From Muraenolepis orangiensis (lineage: Eukaryota; Chordata; Actinopteri; Gadiformes; Muraenolepididae), in NCBI GenBank assembly GCA_027704905.1, contig CM051000.1, positions 15,950,528 to 16,014,527 on the forward strand: 64,000 bases of DNA. The letters are read 5' to 3'. The notes under the pieces were generated by a model. That model was not told the DNA's origin. It worked only from the letters and a program-made list of their open reading frames with translations, and did not search any database. Both the position numbers and the translations under genes were made by a program. Position 1 is the stretch's first letter, and each line of letters starts with the position of its first letter. Positions 25,789 to 40,744 of the stretch are shown here, in pieces.

Positions 25789-28700
25789 ATGCCCGGTTCC
25801 ACAGCCAGCAGCAAAGCTCGGGTGTACACCGATGTCAACACTCAGAAGAGCAGGGAATACTGGGATTACGACGCACATGTGCCAAGCTGGAGGTATGGAA
25901 ACGTTACTCGAGTGCCTTATTTGTCTTTCGTAAATAAAATGGCAGGGGGTCTTGTACACCGATTCGCCCTCTTACTATTCTTTATTCTGGATACCCAAGT
26001 ATTGCCTTCCTCCATATAGGCGTGATAGTCACCAAACCACTAAAAACTGCTTTACAGGTGAAATTCTGACCAAATACCTCCAATGCCCAAAGTTGACATC
26101 CTGGGTGTAAGTGTTAATGAGACGATTGTCACCTTTCTTTCCAGCAATCAAGACAATTATCAGCTGGTGCGCAAATTGGGTAGAGGGAAGTACAGTGAAG
26201 TATTTGAGGCCATCAATGTGAGCAACAACGAAAAAGTTGTAGTCAAAATCCTAAAGGTGAGTAAAACATCAACTTACTGTACCATCACAAAATATTTGCT
26301 GAGTCATTTCAGCCATATATTTAAACATCTGTATGTGTATTAACATTTAATTATATATTACTGCTAAGAGTTTAATGTCCAAGTATTTTGGTGGATTGGA
26401 TCTCGGTTTGAAAAAAATGTTCTCTTCTAAAGCCTGTCAAGAAAAAGAAGATTAAACGTGAAATCAAAATCCTTGAGAACTTGCGTGGGGGCACCAACAT
26501 CATTCGCCTGGTGGATACAGTCAAGGATCCCGTGGTGAGTCAGGAGCTGAAAAGAGCTTTTGCAGCGTTGCAACGCTAGTGATGCTACACAAGTAATGCT
26601 TATGTCCATGCAAGGACGGGGCGACAACTCCAGCTCCATCTGCTAGTTTTATTTCTTAATATTTTTTTATTAGTTTATGTCTAAGCATTCTGCTATTTTC
26701 TCTTTTGCAGTCCCGAACGCCAGCGCTTGTGTTTGAGTTCATCAATAACACAGATTTTAAGGTACTTATGTTTAAAAGTGCTACATTTCCCACCCATATA
26801 ACACACTGATCTCCATTATTGGTAACACGCATGACCTTAATGTTTTTGTTTTAGGTTGAATTAAAAGCATTAGAAATTCAAGTCTTAATCACGTGACTAA
26901 TAAAGCCTACACTTTGCCCACCCTTCAATCTGTTTTTTGTAGGAGCTTTACCAGAAGTTGACAGACTTCGATATCCGTTACTACATGTATGAGCTTCTCA
27001 AGGTAAGTGCATTTTAAATCCCCCCCCAAAAAATTGACAAATTGACGTTGCGCTTAAAAAAAAATCCAGATGGGAGAGGCCAACGGTACACCCATGACAT
27101 GATGATGGTAATTCACTGGTGTAAGCAAAGTGTGTTTTGTTCCATCTCAAGGCACTGGACTACTGCCACAGTATGGGGATCATGCACAGGGACGTCAAGC
27201 CTCACAACGTGATGATCGATCACCAGCTGAGGAAGGTACTTGCTGCCCACCTTCAGCCGATTTTCATTCTGGCGGTATCAATATATAATCAGTTCACTAT
27301 GTCTGACCAACGGACCTATTCCTGTTACTGTAGTGATCTAGCCGGACTAGTGGTTGTAGAGTGTTTTGGAAAAGATAACACAAAATATAGTTTTGGGTGA
27401 AACATAGTTTGGGGTGTATTGATGCAGTATGTGTAAGTTATCCTTACTCATTTTAGATTTGATAGATTCAAATTTATTGTCATTTCACAGCCCAAGATAA
27501 TTTGGCATCTAACCAGAGTGCAAATGTTGCAGTAAATTGCATGGTAATATATAATGAACAGTGGTTAAATAGAATGTAAAAATCTACCAAAAAACTACTA
27601 TGAAAAACGTGTATAAAATAGTAGGTATGAGATATGTGCGTTAGTTATAGGTGTATAATTAATACACGGGTAAGTATAAAAGTATAACCATGTAGTGAGC
27701 AGGGGTATGCAGTTGTATCAACAAGATAAATGTATGTACAGCAGGTAGTGAGCAGGGGTATGCAGTTGTATCAACAGTTGAAGATTATTATATACATATA
27801 TACGTTTAGTACAGTAAAACATTTAAATGGCTATCATACCTGGCTATCATGTATGTTGCCAAATAAGTATGTCAACTAGAAGTAGGGAGTTATGATGCAG
27901 TGCAAGGCTGTTGAAGACATTGATGGTGAAAGGGTATTTCATTTATTGCTGTTCTTTTCACTGCTGCTGTGCAGGAATCTCGATCGATTTGTGTTTGGTT
28001 TCCCAGCAGCTAAAAGGCATTGTAGCATTGTTAACAATGGATTACTTTGATGATAACATGCCTTAAGATAAAGAATATAATTTTGACAGCAATGTATACA
28101 GATTTGTGCAAGAGTACAGACGGCACAGATCAAGCCCTATGTAACATAACAAAGTTTGAAATGCTTTGGGCAGGGAGTTATATTTTGCCTATGCTTCATG
28201 CCATTTAAATTCATGTTATCTGGTCCACAGCTGACTATCATTACACTGACAAGCTATAGATAGGTGATCGATCAGACCTGATCAAAGTTAATGACATCTT
28301 GTTAGAAGATGCCCAAGTGATCCTAAACATGGTTTTGGGTTAGTTGAAAAATACTGAAAGAACTTAACCTAACTCTGCTGTAGAGCTGCTGGTCCCACAT
28401 GGGGGGAACAGATAGCGACATTTATCTTGATTGTGTTTTTGTTGTACTTTCATGGTCATCCAAGCAAAGTTGATTTTGTGTGTTTACGGCCATCCACATC
28501 GGCCTGTCAGGGTAGGAAAGCTGTAACCGATAAAAAGTTGTTCTTCAGCTGTGATTCATTTTATTCCTACGGTAGTAGGAAGTATTATTTGTGTGACTAT
28601 TACAGGTGGACAGGGTCTACTTTTACCTAAGTAGTAGTAAAATCACACAGCAGGACAGGACCACAGTACAGCTGTTTCCAGCGGCACTGTACCATCCCAA

Positions 28701-30906
28701 CAGCATGTATTTGGAGTGCGGAGGCTTACAGATGTTTGGAAGTAGTGCTTGGTTTATGGAAGAAAATGGTTTCAAACGATTGATTCAATGCTTTGTTTTT
28801 TTGACCGTGTATTTTTTTTAGGAGAACTGACATGTCAATACACCCTGAACTTCCTATTTCCAAAGCGACCAAAACTATTTTTTTTCAAACGCTCCAATAC
28901 TTCCACTAGGCCAGGAAGAAGCCAACAAATACCGACGTGAAATAACTGCATCCACCATCTTCTCCTTTCCGAAGTCTTTGTAATGAATGTTGTATCCTAT
29001 GTCACAGCTGCGTCTTATAGATTGGGGACTGGCAGAATTCTACCATCCTGCTCAGGAATACAATGTCAGGGTGGCATCCCGCTATTTTAAAGGCCCCGAA
29101 CTGCTAGTGGACTATCAGGTATGAAACCACGCATGATACACTTATGTTAAAACTACCATCGGTACCACCTATGGATACTTTTTATTATTATTGTTTTACA
29201 AAATTATAAACCTAGATCAGACAAAACATGATATGGCCTAATTCTATTTTTTTTTCTTTTGACTCATAGATGTATGACTATAGTTTGGATATGTGGAGTC
29301 TAGGCTGTATGCTGGCAAGCATGATCTTCTTGAAAGAGCCATTCTTTCATGGCCAGGACAACTATGATCAGGTATATAGTCCAGTGAACCTAAGTGATAT
29401 GAAGCTCCTTTTGCACCCTTCCAGATGCTGACATTGAGTGTTTTCCTACTCATCGAAAGCCCATGGAACTCAAAGAAACCCTCTGAGTTTACAGTTGTTC
29501 ACAAATGTTTTATTGTTCATGATACTGTGAAAAATGTGCGATCATATATTCACTGTCAAAGTATAGTATGCACGAGTTCATTGTGTCAATGTCATACTAT
29601 TTAATTGTATTGTCGGTAATCTAATATCATTTATGCAATGGTCTTAAATTCAGTCTAATTTGTACATCAAAAGATGTATTGTAAACACTGCCAATAATGT
29701 CCCATTCCTATTAGGTATTATGCAAAAATACTGTATGTAATACATGTTGTATAATTACTTTTATTCTCTTACCCAGCTGGTCCGCATTGCTAAGGTTCTT
29801 GGGACAGATGAGCTCTTTGGTTACTTGCACAAGTATCACATAGAACTGGACACACGCTTCAAAGACCTGCTTGGCCAGTAAGTGGAAGCGATCCTTTAAC
29901 CAAGCCTGAGATGGTTCTGTTCCGTTTGGTTCTAAAAGAGTGCTGTTGCTTTCAACAAACAAGGGCCCTTCGCCTTATATTGCCGATGTTATGACGTGTC
30001 GGAAATCTATTGGTTAACCCCGGGTTATTTATTGTTCCATTTCATAATGAACAACTTAAATGGAGTCAGTCATATGACTGATGCACTTTTTCCACTCCCA
30101 GGCAGACAAAGAAGCGCTGGGAGCAGTTTGTCCAAACTGAGAACCAGCACCTGGTGAGCCCCGAAGCCCTGGACCTGCTGGACAAGCTGCTGCGCTACGA
30201 CCACCAGCAGCGGCTGACGGCGGCCGAGGCCATGCAGCACCCTTACTTCTGTTAGTAGCAACCTTACTTCTATTAGTAGCAACCTTACTTCTGTTAATGG
30301 CACCCTTACTTCTGTTAATAGCACCCTTACTTATATTAGTAGCACCCTTACTTCTATTAGTAGCAACCTTACTTCTGTTAATGGCACCCTTACTTCTGTT
30401 AATAGCACCCTTACTTCTGTTCGTAGAACATTGTGTCTGTTAGTAGCACCCTTAACATCTGCTAGTAGCACCCTTAACATCTGCTAGTGTGGAGTAAGCA
30501 TTATATTGTACTGCATGTGCATGTGTTGCATATGGCAAATAAAAAATCTTGAATAGTAGCACCCTTAGCTTCTGCTAGTAGCACCCTTAGCTTCTGCTAG
30601 TAGCTCCCTTAACTTGTTCTAGTAGCTCCCTTAACTTCTGTTAGAAGCAACCTTACTTTTCTTTGTAGCACAACTGTGCTTCTGTTGGTTACAACCTTGC
30701 TTTTGTTAATAGTGAAATTACTTTTGTTGGTAGCAACCTTAATTCTGTTACTAGCACCCGTACTTCCGTTAGTAGCACCCGTACTTCCGTTAGTAGAGAT
30801 GTAAACACTGACTCTGTCTCTTGCATTCGTAGATCCAGTGCTGAAGGAACAAGCTAATGCTAATACGGATGGCACAAAGGCAATAAGTGGCTCAAATGCG
30901 ACATGA
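25789..30906 (+). CDS. csnk2a2: Casein kinase 2 catalytic subunit alpha-prime
   Basis: Eleven coding exons: 25789-25892, 26145-26256, 26433-26534, 26711-26761, 26943-27002, 27152-27235, 29008-29118, 29270-29371, 29777-29877, 30102-30250 and 30833-30906. They give 349 residues, against 350 in human CK2 alpha-prime. This constitutively active Ser/Thr kinase phosphorylates acidic sites in many nuclear and cytosolic proteins, usually in a tetramer with CK2 beta. Visible are the glycine-rich loop GRGKYSEVFEA, the catalytic lysine in VVVKILK, the basic cluster KKKKIKRE, the catalytic loop HRDVKPHN, the CK2-specific DWG in place of DFG, and SRYFKGPELLVDYQ. The start MPGSTASSKARVYTDVN is typical of alpha-prime, and the short C-terminal tail excludes alpha (CSNK2A1). 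Exon 10 ends in TTCT|GTTAGT and is followed by a minisatellite made of copies of that junction. A likely poly(A) signal AATAAA lies at 32330. Confidence 0.96.
27462..27850 (-). mobile_element. L2/Rex-like LINE 3' tail in csnk2a2 intron 6
   Basis: Read on the minus strand this segment matches the 3' tails at about 40380-40485 and 50500-50876. Shared landmarks are CCCCTGCTCACTAC, TGCAACATTTGCA, ATGCCAAATTAT and the end ATGACAATAAATTTGAATC. It lacks a coding part, so it is a 5'-truncated copy. A block of about 53 bp beginning GTAGTGAGCAGGGGTATG is repeated in tandem at about 27693 and 27746. Confidence 0.7.
30237..30796 (+). repeat. 21-bp minisatellite seeded by csnk2a2 exon 10 and its splice donor
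   Basis: The end of exon 10 and the first bases of the intron (GCACCCTTACTTCT|GTTAGTA) form the first unit of a 21-bp tandem array. It has about two dozen diverged copies and nearly fills the 582-bp intron 10. Many copies keep the exon-like half and a GT at the donor position. Because 21 is a multiple of three, the phase is kept, and most units carry in-frame TAG codons just after the donor. The array is interrupted by a short LINE-tail-like piece at about 30489-30554. Confidence 0.85.
30489..30554 (+). mobile_element. Short LINE 3'-tail-like insertion inside the minisatellite
   Basis: About 66 bp breaks the 21-bp periodicity. It starts GTGGAGTAAGCATT and ends GGCAAATAAAAAATCTTGAA. The opening resembles the LINE 3' UTR near 39310 (GGGGAGTAAGCATTCCTG), so it is probably a severely truncated copy of that family. 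The repeat resumes directly on both sides. Confidence 0.45.
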
Positions 30907-33900
30907 TGAGCAGAAAGGAGGTACTGTGCACACTATAGAATGTGCCCCAACACAAAAGACAGTTTTTCATTTATTTTTTTTCATGGCAAGGTTTTGAGGA
31001 ATCTTACCTACCAAAAGACCATTATGTGAGGTTGACCAGTAATGAATAATTCAGTAGTATACCGGTAATGAATCAAAATGATTGCACACTGTTTTGGACA
31101 TGAAGGTCTACTCTGAATGATGACGAAAGTAAATAACATTTAAATTCTATGTTTTTTTTATAAAACAAAAATAACCTTTAACTCACTCAATTATCTATCC
31201 ACATGTTCCAACACATGACACATTTGACCTCATTATTAAATCAGGAGGGGCCACTAACTATATAGTTTGGACCTAGAGCGTCCACTTGGCATCTGAAGAC
31301 TATGACGACAAGTCTACATTAAGAAGCTTTGTCACTGCTCATCAGTCTCTCAGATAGTTAAGCTTGGGCAAAATGTATCCATCCAACAACTGTTATATAA
31401 AAGTTATTTCTCATAAAGGTGGTTCTTAAAGCAATTGTATCATAAGATATACTCAATTCATCCCTCTCATGGCTTTTCTTGTAAGTTTTTGTTGAGTCAT
31501 GCTCAAATGATCATATTTATAGTTGGAGTTTATTAGTATAGAGTATATTTTGACTTCATTTCAGAGAGCATACTTTTGGGCATACTTTCGCCATTGTAAA
31601 TCTGGTACAATATTTGGCAGGGTCTTGCATCGTCTTGCAATGATTGTAATGTATGCCATACTAACATTAAATGTACATAACGCAAAAAATATGTCAAATG
31701 TTGCATACTGTATAAAATGTCCTGGAGGTGATTTCACACCCCCATGCCCCTGGATATGTGTAATGGTCTGATGTTGGTCTTTTGTCCCTCTCAATCCCAT
31801 TTCAGAGAGAACCTTTGTTACCTCAACGTGACCTTTTTGTGGCAGAAACCTCTGCCTCCACAACAACAGCCATACTGGAGCAAGATGTCAATTTGCAACA
31901 CACACAAAACACATGGATAAAACTCTTAAACCCCCTGACAACACCAGGGCATCGATGCTGTTTGGCCCCTGCCACAAATGCATCAGATATGCACTTTGAG
32001 GTGCCCCCTTCCCCCCCCCCCCCAAATACCCCACCCTACCCCCCCCCCCCCCCAAATACCCCTTCTCCAGTACCCACACCCTGTTTTTAAAATGAGCAAA
32101 GTTGTTGGACTGTCGACCCATGTTGGTTCTGTATCAAACCAGTGTTGTACTGTAGGCTGTGTGTGTGAGTGTGTGAGTGCGTGTATGCGTGTGCGTGAGT
32201 GCGGGTGTGTGTGCGTGTGTTCGTCATTTTGACGCTGTGGTGACCTGAGATCGAGTTCCAGGTATATAGCACTGAGTGGCATGGAGGCTCTTTTCTGCTA
32301 TCGATAGAATATATGCTATATTGAAAGAGAATAAACCATTTTTATTTAAATTCAAGAAGCTGCCATTGTTGTCAATGACTGGACTAATCGCTTGCAATCA
32401 ATTGGATTGAATTTCATGGTTTTATTGTCGTCACAGAGGAGTCCTTGAAAGGTAATCCTACATTGTTGTGCTTAACCTTTAGCAATAGTGTGGTAAATTG
32501 GATCAAGATTCAAATGTTTATGAAAATCAAATTTACATTATTACAGATCTCAGAGGTACTTTCTGTTGATGGTTTTTAAGTACTGTACGTAGTTATGTTA
32601 TATCAGGGAAGTCGGGAATACAAATTATTTTTAACCCATAGTTTTATTTAGACTAAGTAAAAAGTGTTAGGTTGTTAAGGACACCAGGTTTACATTTATG
32701 TTTTTAATTAAATGCATTGGAAATTCATGACTTCCAGAACAAACAGTGCATCATACGTGCAATACAAATGGGTGCATTTGTTTAGGTAGAACTGGGCTAA
32801 GTTGTGTCTTTCTAAATTGAGGTCACCTAAACAACTTTGGTGAAATACAAATTTGTATTTGCGTACCAAAATGATTGGTTCCTTGTAAACGCAGCAGAAT
32901 TCTCAAGTGCAAATATTTAAAATTGATAACAGGAATGGCTTTCACATTTCAAAGTCAATTTGTATCAAAATTTTATCAATTTTTACTTCATAGGTTGGCC
33001 GAGAGTTTGGTAGTCTTTCATGAGGTGCCAACCCATACAAACTAGAAGACTTAACGCCTCTAGGCCCACGCCACCAAACAAATGCATTGACATACAATAA
33101 TGTATAATAAATGAACACTCCCAAAAGCCGCCTACTAATACAAATACTGGCTACAGCAGATGAGTTTTTTACACCCATCAAAGGCACGCCCACTGCACCT
33201 TGCATTCTTCTCCCTTTGTCAGGGCTCTGGCTAGAATGAGGCTGCAACATACATATGACGGATGAGGCTAAGCTGTGGTGATTATTAGCCACCTAGCACT
33301 GCCTGTGGTATTAGGCGAGGAGTTTGTCAAAGACGCCTTCGTGCCTCGGACATACACATTTGGTTGCAGCGCAAAGGGAAGCCTGAAGGGGTGCGTCACA
33401 ATACAGTAGCATAGATATAAAAAAAGAGCACCAAGGATCCTCTTAAGACAAGACGTTATTGGTAACTCCCAAAGCTTTAAGAAAAGAAGCCCAGGGATGG
33501 GTTTATTAAGAGACTGAGCACTTAATGTTTTAGAGATTCTGGGTCTCGGTTGACACCTGAAACTGGGAAAAAGTCCTTGGTGCCCTTTTTGCAAATTCAA
33601 ACACTCAAACGCATAAAAAAAATGTACTTAACTAAAGGTCAGGTATAAAGCTAATACCTTTGACATTCAATTGGTTTTCTCTTAAAAAAGTAAAACGTAA
33701 AAATAAATAATTGCATAAATAATGATTATGCTAATAAAGGCTTAAAAAAATACAATACCCAATTGTATTGTGCTGTACAGACATTACATATATTAATGCT
33801 GTGTGGTTGAAAAGTATATATATATAGTGTTACATCCTAGTGGTACAGCCTTGAGGTAATTTCATAGGGCGTGGAAGGGCACCTGAAGAATACTCAACAA

Positions 33901-34275
33901 AAAAAAGCTAAAAGAAGAGAGAAATACTCACATGCATCAGACACATAATAATCGTTTGAAATGTAGGTAGAGGTGATTTGTGTTTATGCCCCATATAATT
34001 CAAGTGGATTTTTCCCAAGTCGTCCCATATTAGCATTGGTTAAATACGATAATGATATTCCCAGACCGTATAAAAAAATAACTCCAATACAATTGGATAC
34101 CTTCCTTTTTTTTTTTCTTCTTGATCAAACTTGTGTACAATAGCTTCACCTGCAACCACTAAGCTGTGCTGCTGCAGGGGAGGAAAAGTGAAGGTGGTGT
34201 GTGTGTGTGTGTGTGTGCGTGAGAGAGTGTGTGTGTGTGTGAGGGAGAGGAGGGGAGGGTTGCAAGGGGCGTCGT
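30907..34275. other. csnk2a2 3' UTR and convergent intergenic region
   Basis: No coding sequence is supported. The csnk2a2 3' UTR probably runs to the AATAAA at 32330-32335. It includes two long C tracts at about 32008-32058 and a GT-rich array at about 32156-32220. From 32.4 to 34.2 kb the sequence is AT-rich; the matcap1 3' UTR enters it from the right on the other strand, with a TG/GA-rich stretch at about 34195-34260. Confidence 0.5.
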
Positions 34276-37486
<3,211 letters not shown>

Positions 37487-39603
37487 TCCCACCGTAGCAA
37501 CACCAGCAGCCCTGCCGAGCTACAGCCGCCACGCTACAAGAAACAACACGATTGAGTGCAAGGATTACCATGCGTGCAACCAACCATGAAGACACGTGAA
37601 CAAAAGGAAATCACACACTGTCACTCTTTAAACAAGATTTGCTTTAAGAACGACTCTTAATTATGGGCATGTCGGTTTCAGGGCTTTAACCTTATTGGTA
37701 AACATTTTCCAATCTCAAATTGTAGCGCTTACAGCTCCAGCATACCCAATATTGTTTAGAGCCCGGCATTCACTTAAAATCAAAACATCCCACTCTTTGT
37801 ATAATGACCCGTGCAAACGTGTAGACACAGCAATCAATTGAAAAACATTTGTAGCAGTGGTTTATGCTACACATGTTTTAAATAGATTCCTGTGCTGGCG
37901 TCTACCATAGCGAAGCTTTTGTTGTTAAATCCCATTGAGCTTGTGAAAATAATAAGAAATATAAATATTTTCTTCTTTTTTTTTTGGTTTACCTTGTAGC
38001 GTATTCTGAGGCTTAAGCACAGCAATGTTGAGTCAAGTTGTTCTTTCATTCACTGCGCTTCGTATTCCATAGTCAGAGGTAAAATATCCCCGGTATAATA
38101 AGTGTATGGATAACGGATTCGGGCCTGGGGGCCTGGACCGGTGAGGAAGCGGGGAATCGCGTTGGAAGAAATGACGTGTTGGCGTAATGACGTGAGCTGT
38201 GGCGTCAAACTGCCTGCCGTGCTTCACGTGCACTGCGTACTGACTTACGGACGCAGGACATGGCGGGTAATTCAAACGACTTCACTCAAGTGCTTATCCT
38301 AGCGCAGTCAATAAAGCGATCTGATAAAAAACACACGAGTACAATGAATGTGAATGTCTTTTGATTGTAACACCCGTGTTATTATTGGCACGTTGTAATA
38401 TTCTTATCAATATTATTTGGGGTGACCTAAAGGCTGACGCACACACTATCAGAAGGCTCCCTTGAAGAGCTCAATACTTGCATCAACACCCTTGAGATCG
38501 GAAAAGCCATCGAACATGATAACATTTTCACTGAAGAGATCAAGCACTTTGGACCTCTGTTGAGGAAATGGATCCTCGAGCGGAAGTGCATGCTGACTAA
38601 AACATCCCAAAGATCTAAAGGAAAACCCAGATTATTGCCCTTCTCAAACCGGGCAAAGATCCAGCGCATGCAAAACCTCATCAACACAAGCAACCTGCAC
38701 CTGTCACTGTCATTGCCCCCTGCTGATATCAGATGGGAAGTTGCCAGGCCAGTCGAGATCACAAAAGCCACCAGCGATGAACGCCATCTCCATGGATGTC
38801 ATCCTCTGGCCCAACTGTCAAAAATAAGCTTTCATAGCCACGTCCAGAACCCAAACAAAGTCCCAGGAGGAAACCAGAATCCAACTCTGGATTTAAAACC
38901 CTTCCCCAAATGTCATGTTATGTGTGCCATCTCTTCTCCCCCCTACCGTCTGGTCGCCGGTTGCGCAGCATCCGTACAAGGACTACCAGGTTTAAGGATA
39001 GTTTGTATCCACAGGCAGTGCGCCTACTGAACTGCTAGTGCTGCAACTTTCACTTTCATAACATTGTCATTAACATTACACTTACATACTTTGCTGGACT
39101 TTCTGGACTCATCACAGTTACTGCACTGTATTCATGATGCTGCTGCACTACTGGCACTTTAAATGCTTTTAAAGATTTTTGTAAAAAAAACAAAAAACAT
39201 GTACATATAATCTAAGTCACTTTGCTGCTCTTTTTTGTTTATTTTTATTGCATATATTATTTATATTTGTATGGTGTTGTTTTGGAGATTTATACTGCGG
39301 GAGGGAATGGGGAGTAAGCATTCCTGTATGTACTTATAAATGGCCAATACATATCTTGTATATTGTATCTTATTACCCCATACTGAAGACGTGACAATGT
39401 AAAACACTCATATAACCATATATATAAAGTAATATAACCACCGTGCTTCAAAGAAACTAAATTAAGTATAAGACAGAATACCTGTGTTTTACAGTCTAGG
39501 GTCTCCCATCATCCCATCACTACCTGCTGTATATACATTTATATATATTTATCTTGTTGATACAACTGCCTACCCCTGCTCACCACCTGTTTATACTTAC
39601 CTG
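37487..39603. mobile_element. matcap1 upstream region followed by truncated LINE fragments
   Basis: 37487 to about 38300 holds the matcap1 5' region with no further coding exon seen. From about 38430 to 38870, plus-strand frames give degenerate reverse-transcriptase pieces such as SLEELNTCINTLEIGKAI and, in another frame, IIALLKPGKDP, so this is a broken non-LTR retrotransposon. At about 38938-39045 the frame reads RTRTTRFKDSLYPQAVRLLN, the typical C-terminus of L2-like LINEs, followed by a 3' UTR to about 39360. From about 39500 a second LINE tail begins, which is interrupted by the hAT-like element. Confidence 0.6.
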
Positions 39604-40231
39604 CAGGGTGCGAACTGGAGGGGAGCAGGGGGAGCTATAGCTCCCCTAGTGGTGACATGAGCTCCCCTGGGAACATGGTTTGTGAAATTTGGGGGGAGCT
39701 CTCTAAAATACTTATGAGAGAAGGGCTATGTGCATCGTTGTGTTGTGTGTGTGGCGTCGCGTCTCTCCAGGCAGTGAGAGGGTTGTGTTGTGCTATAGCT
39801 GTATTATTAATATTAATATTGTTCATGGTTGGTGCCGCTGGCTGCTCTTATCGCGTGTGTTCGGCTCTGTGTAGGCTACAGCCATAATAGGCTATAGCCC
39901 ATGTGAAACAATGTAGCCTGTTTTTGAGTCATTTTAAGTTGATTTAATTAAACAGTCAAACGTTACATTGGTGGTCCGTGGATTATTTATTATCAAGTTG
40001 ATTGAAGTTTGCGTAGCCCATACATGCTCGGGAAATATGTTGACATGAACATGATCCATCGGGACGTTTCATGTAAATGTAGACCTGTGGCACCACCCCG
40101 TGTGCAACAGATTTTCTCTGTGCTGTTGCTATTAATGCACGGATCAGCATTTGCCCCCCCCCCCCCCCCCCCCCCGCAAAAAACAAAAAAATCCCGGCTC
40201 CCCCGGAGACCGTGGTATAGTTCGCACACTG
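39604..40231. mobile_element. Non-autonomous hAT-type DNA transposon inserted in a LINE tail
   Basis: The element starts CAGGGTGCGAACT and ends AGTTCGCACACTG, giving terminal inverted repeats that match at 12 of 13 positions. It is flanked on both sides by the 8-bp direct repeat CTTACCTG (39596-39603 and 40232-40239). An 8-bp target duplication with CAG-starting termini is typical of hAT transposons. Comparison with the related LINE tail near 50660 shows the insertion splits that LINE sequence. No transposase frame is present in the 628 bp. Inside are AGCTCCCC-rich segments and a poly-C run at about 40154-40175. Confidence 0.75.
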
Positions 40232-40239
40232 CTTACCTG

Positions 40240-40485
40240 TGTATATATACATCTATAACTCTGCACATATCTCATAGCTACTCTATAGGTTATTGTATAC
40301 CTGTTTTTAGTAGTATTTTTTTAGTAGACTGTTTTTACATCTTATTTAACCACTGTCCATTATATATTACCATGCACTTTACTGCAACATTTGCACCTGG
40401 TAGGATGGTTAGATGCCAAATTATTTTCGCTGTACTGTGCTTGTGCTGCAATGACAATACATTTGAATCTAATCTAATCTAATAT
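40240..40485 (+). mobile_element. LINE 3' tail (continuation after the hAT insertion)
   Basis: This is the right-hand part of the LINE tail that begins near 39500. It shares TGCACTTTACTGCAACATTTGC, GATGCCAAATTATTTT and the terminal repeat AATCTAATCTAAT with the copy ending at 50876. It has no coding capacity. Confidence 0.7.
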
Positions 40486-40681
40486 TACAATCACCTGATG
40501 CACATTGGCAGTGCTGTTCATTTGGGGAAATTACTTTGCGTATCATTTTTCCTGGCCAGGTCCATACCAAATAATACAAAACTTCATTATTATTATTTTA
40601 CCGGTGAACACAGATTATAATAATTATATACACATTTCGGCAAAGCGATCAGTAGAGGTTGGAACCCTCAAGACACCTCAC

Positions 40682-40744
40682 TTGTACTACTCACTACTCA
40701 TTGTACTACTCACTGAGTAGTACAATGAGTAGTGAGTAGTACAA
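40682..40744. repeat. Perfect 31-bp inverted repeat with a 1-bp centre
   Basis: Bases 40682-40712 and 40714-40744 are exact reverse complements with only C40713 between them. The arms are built from the motif GTACTACTCA and its variants. It lies between matcap1 and gabarapl2, about 200 bp after the LINE tail. A separate perfect 20-bp palindrome sits at 40811-40830. Confidence 0.9.

Noticed and set aside
30237..30796. 21-bp repeats considered as a coding extension of csnk2a2
   Set aside because: Units contain in-frame TAG codons, and exon 11 joins exon 10 in phase to give the expected C-terminus.
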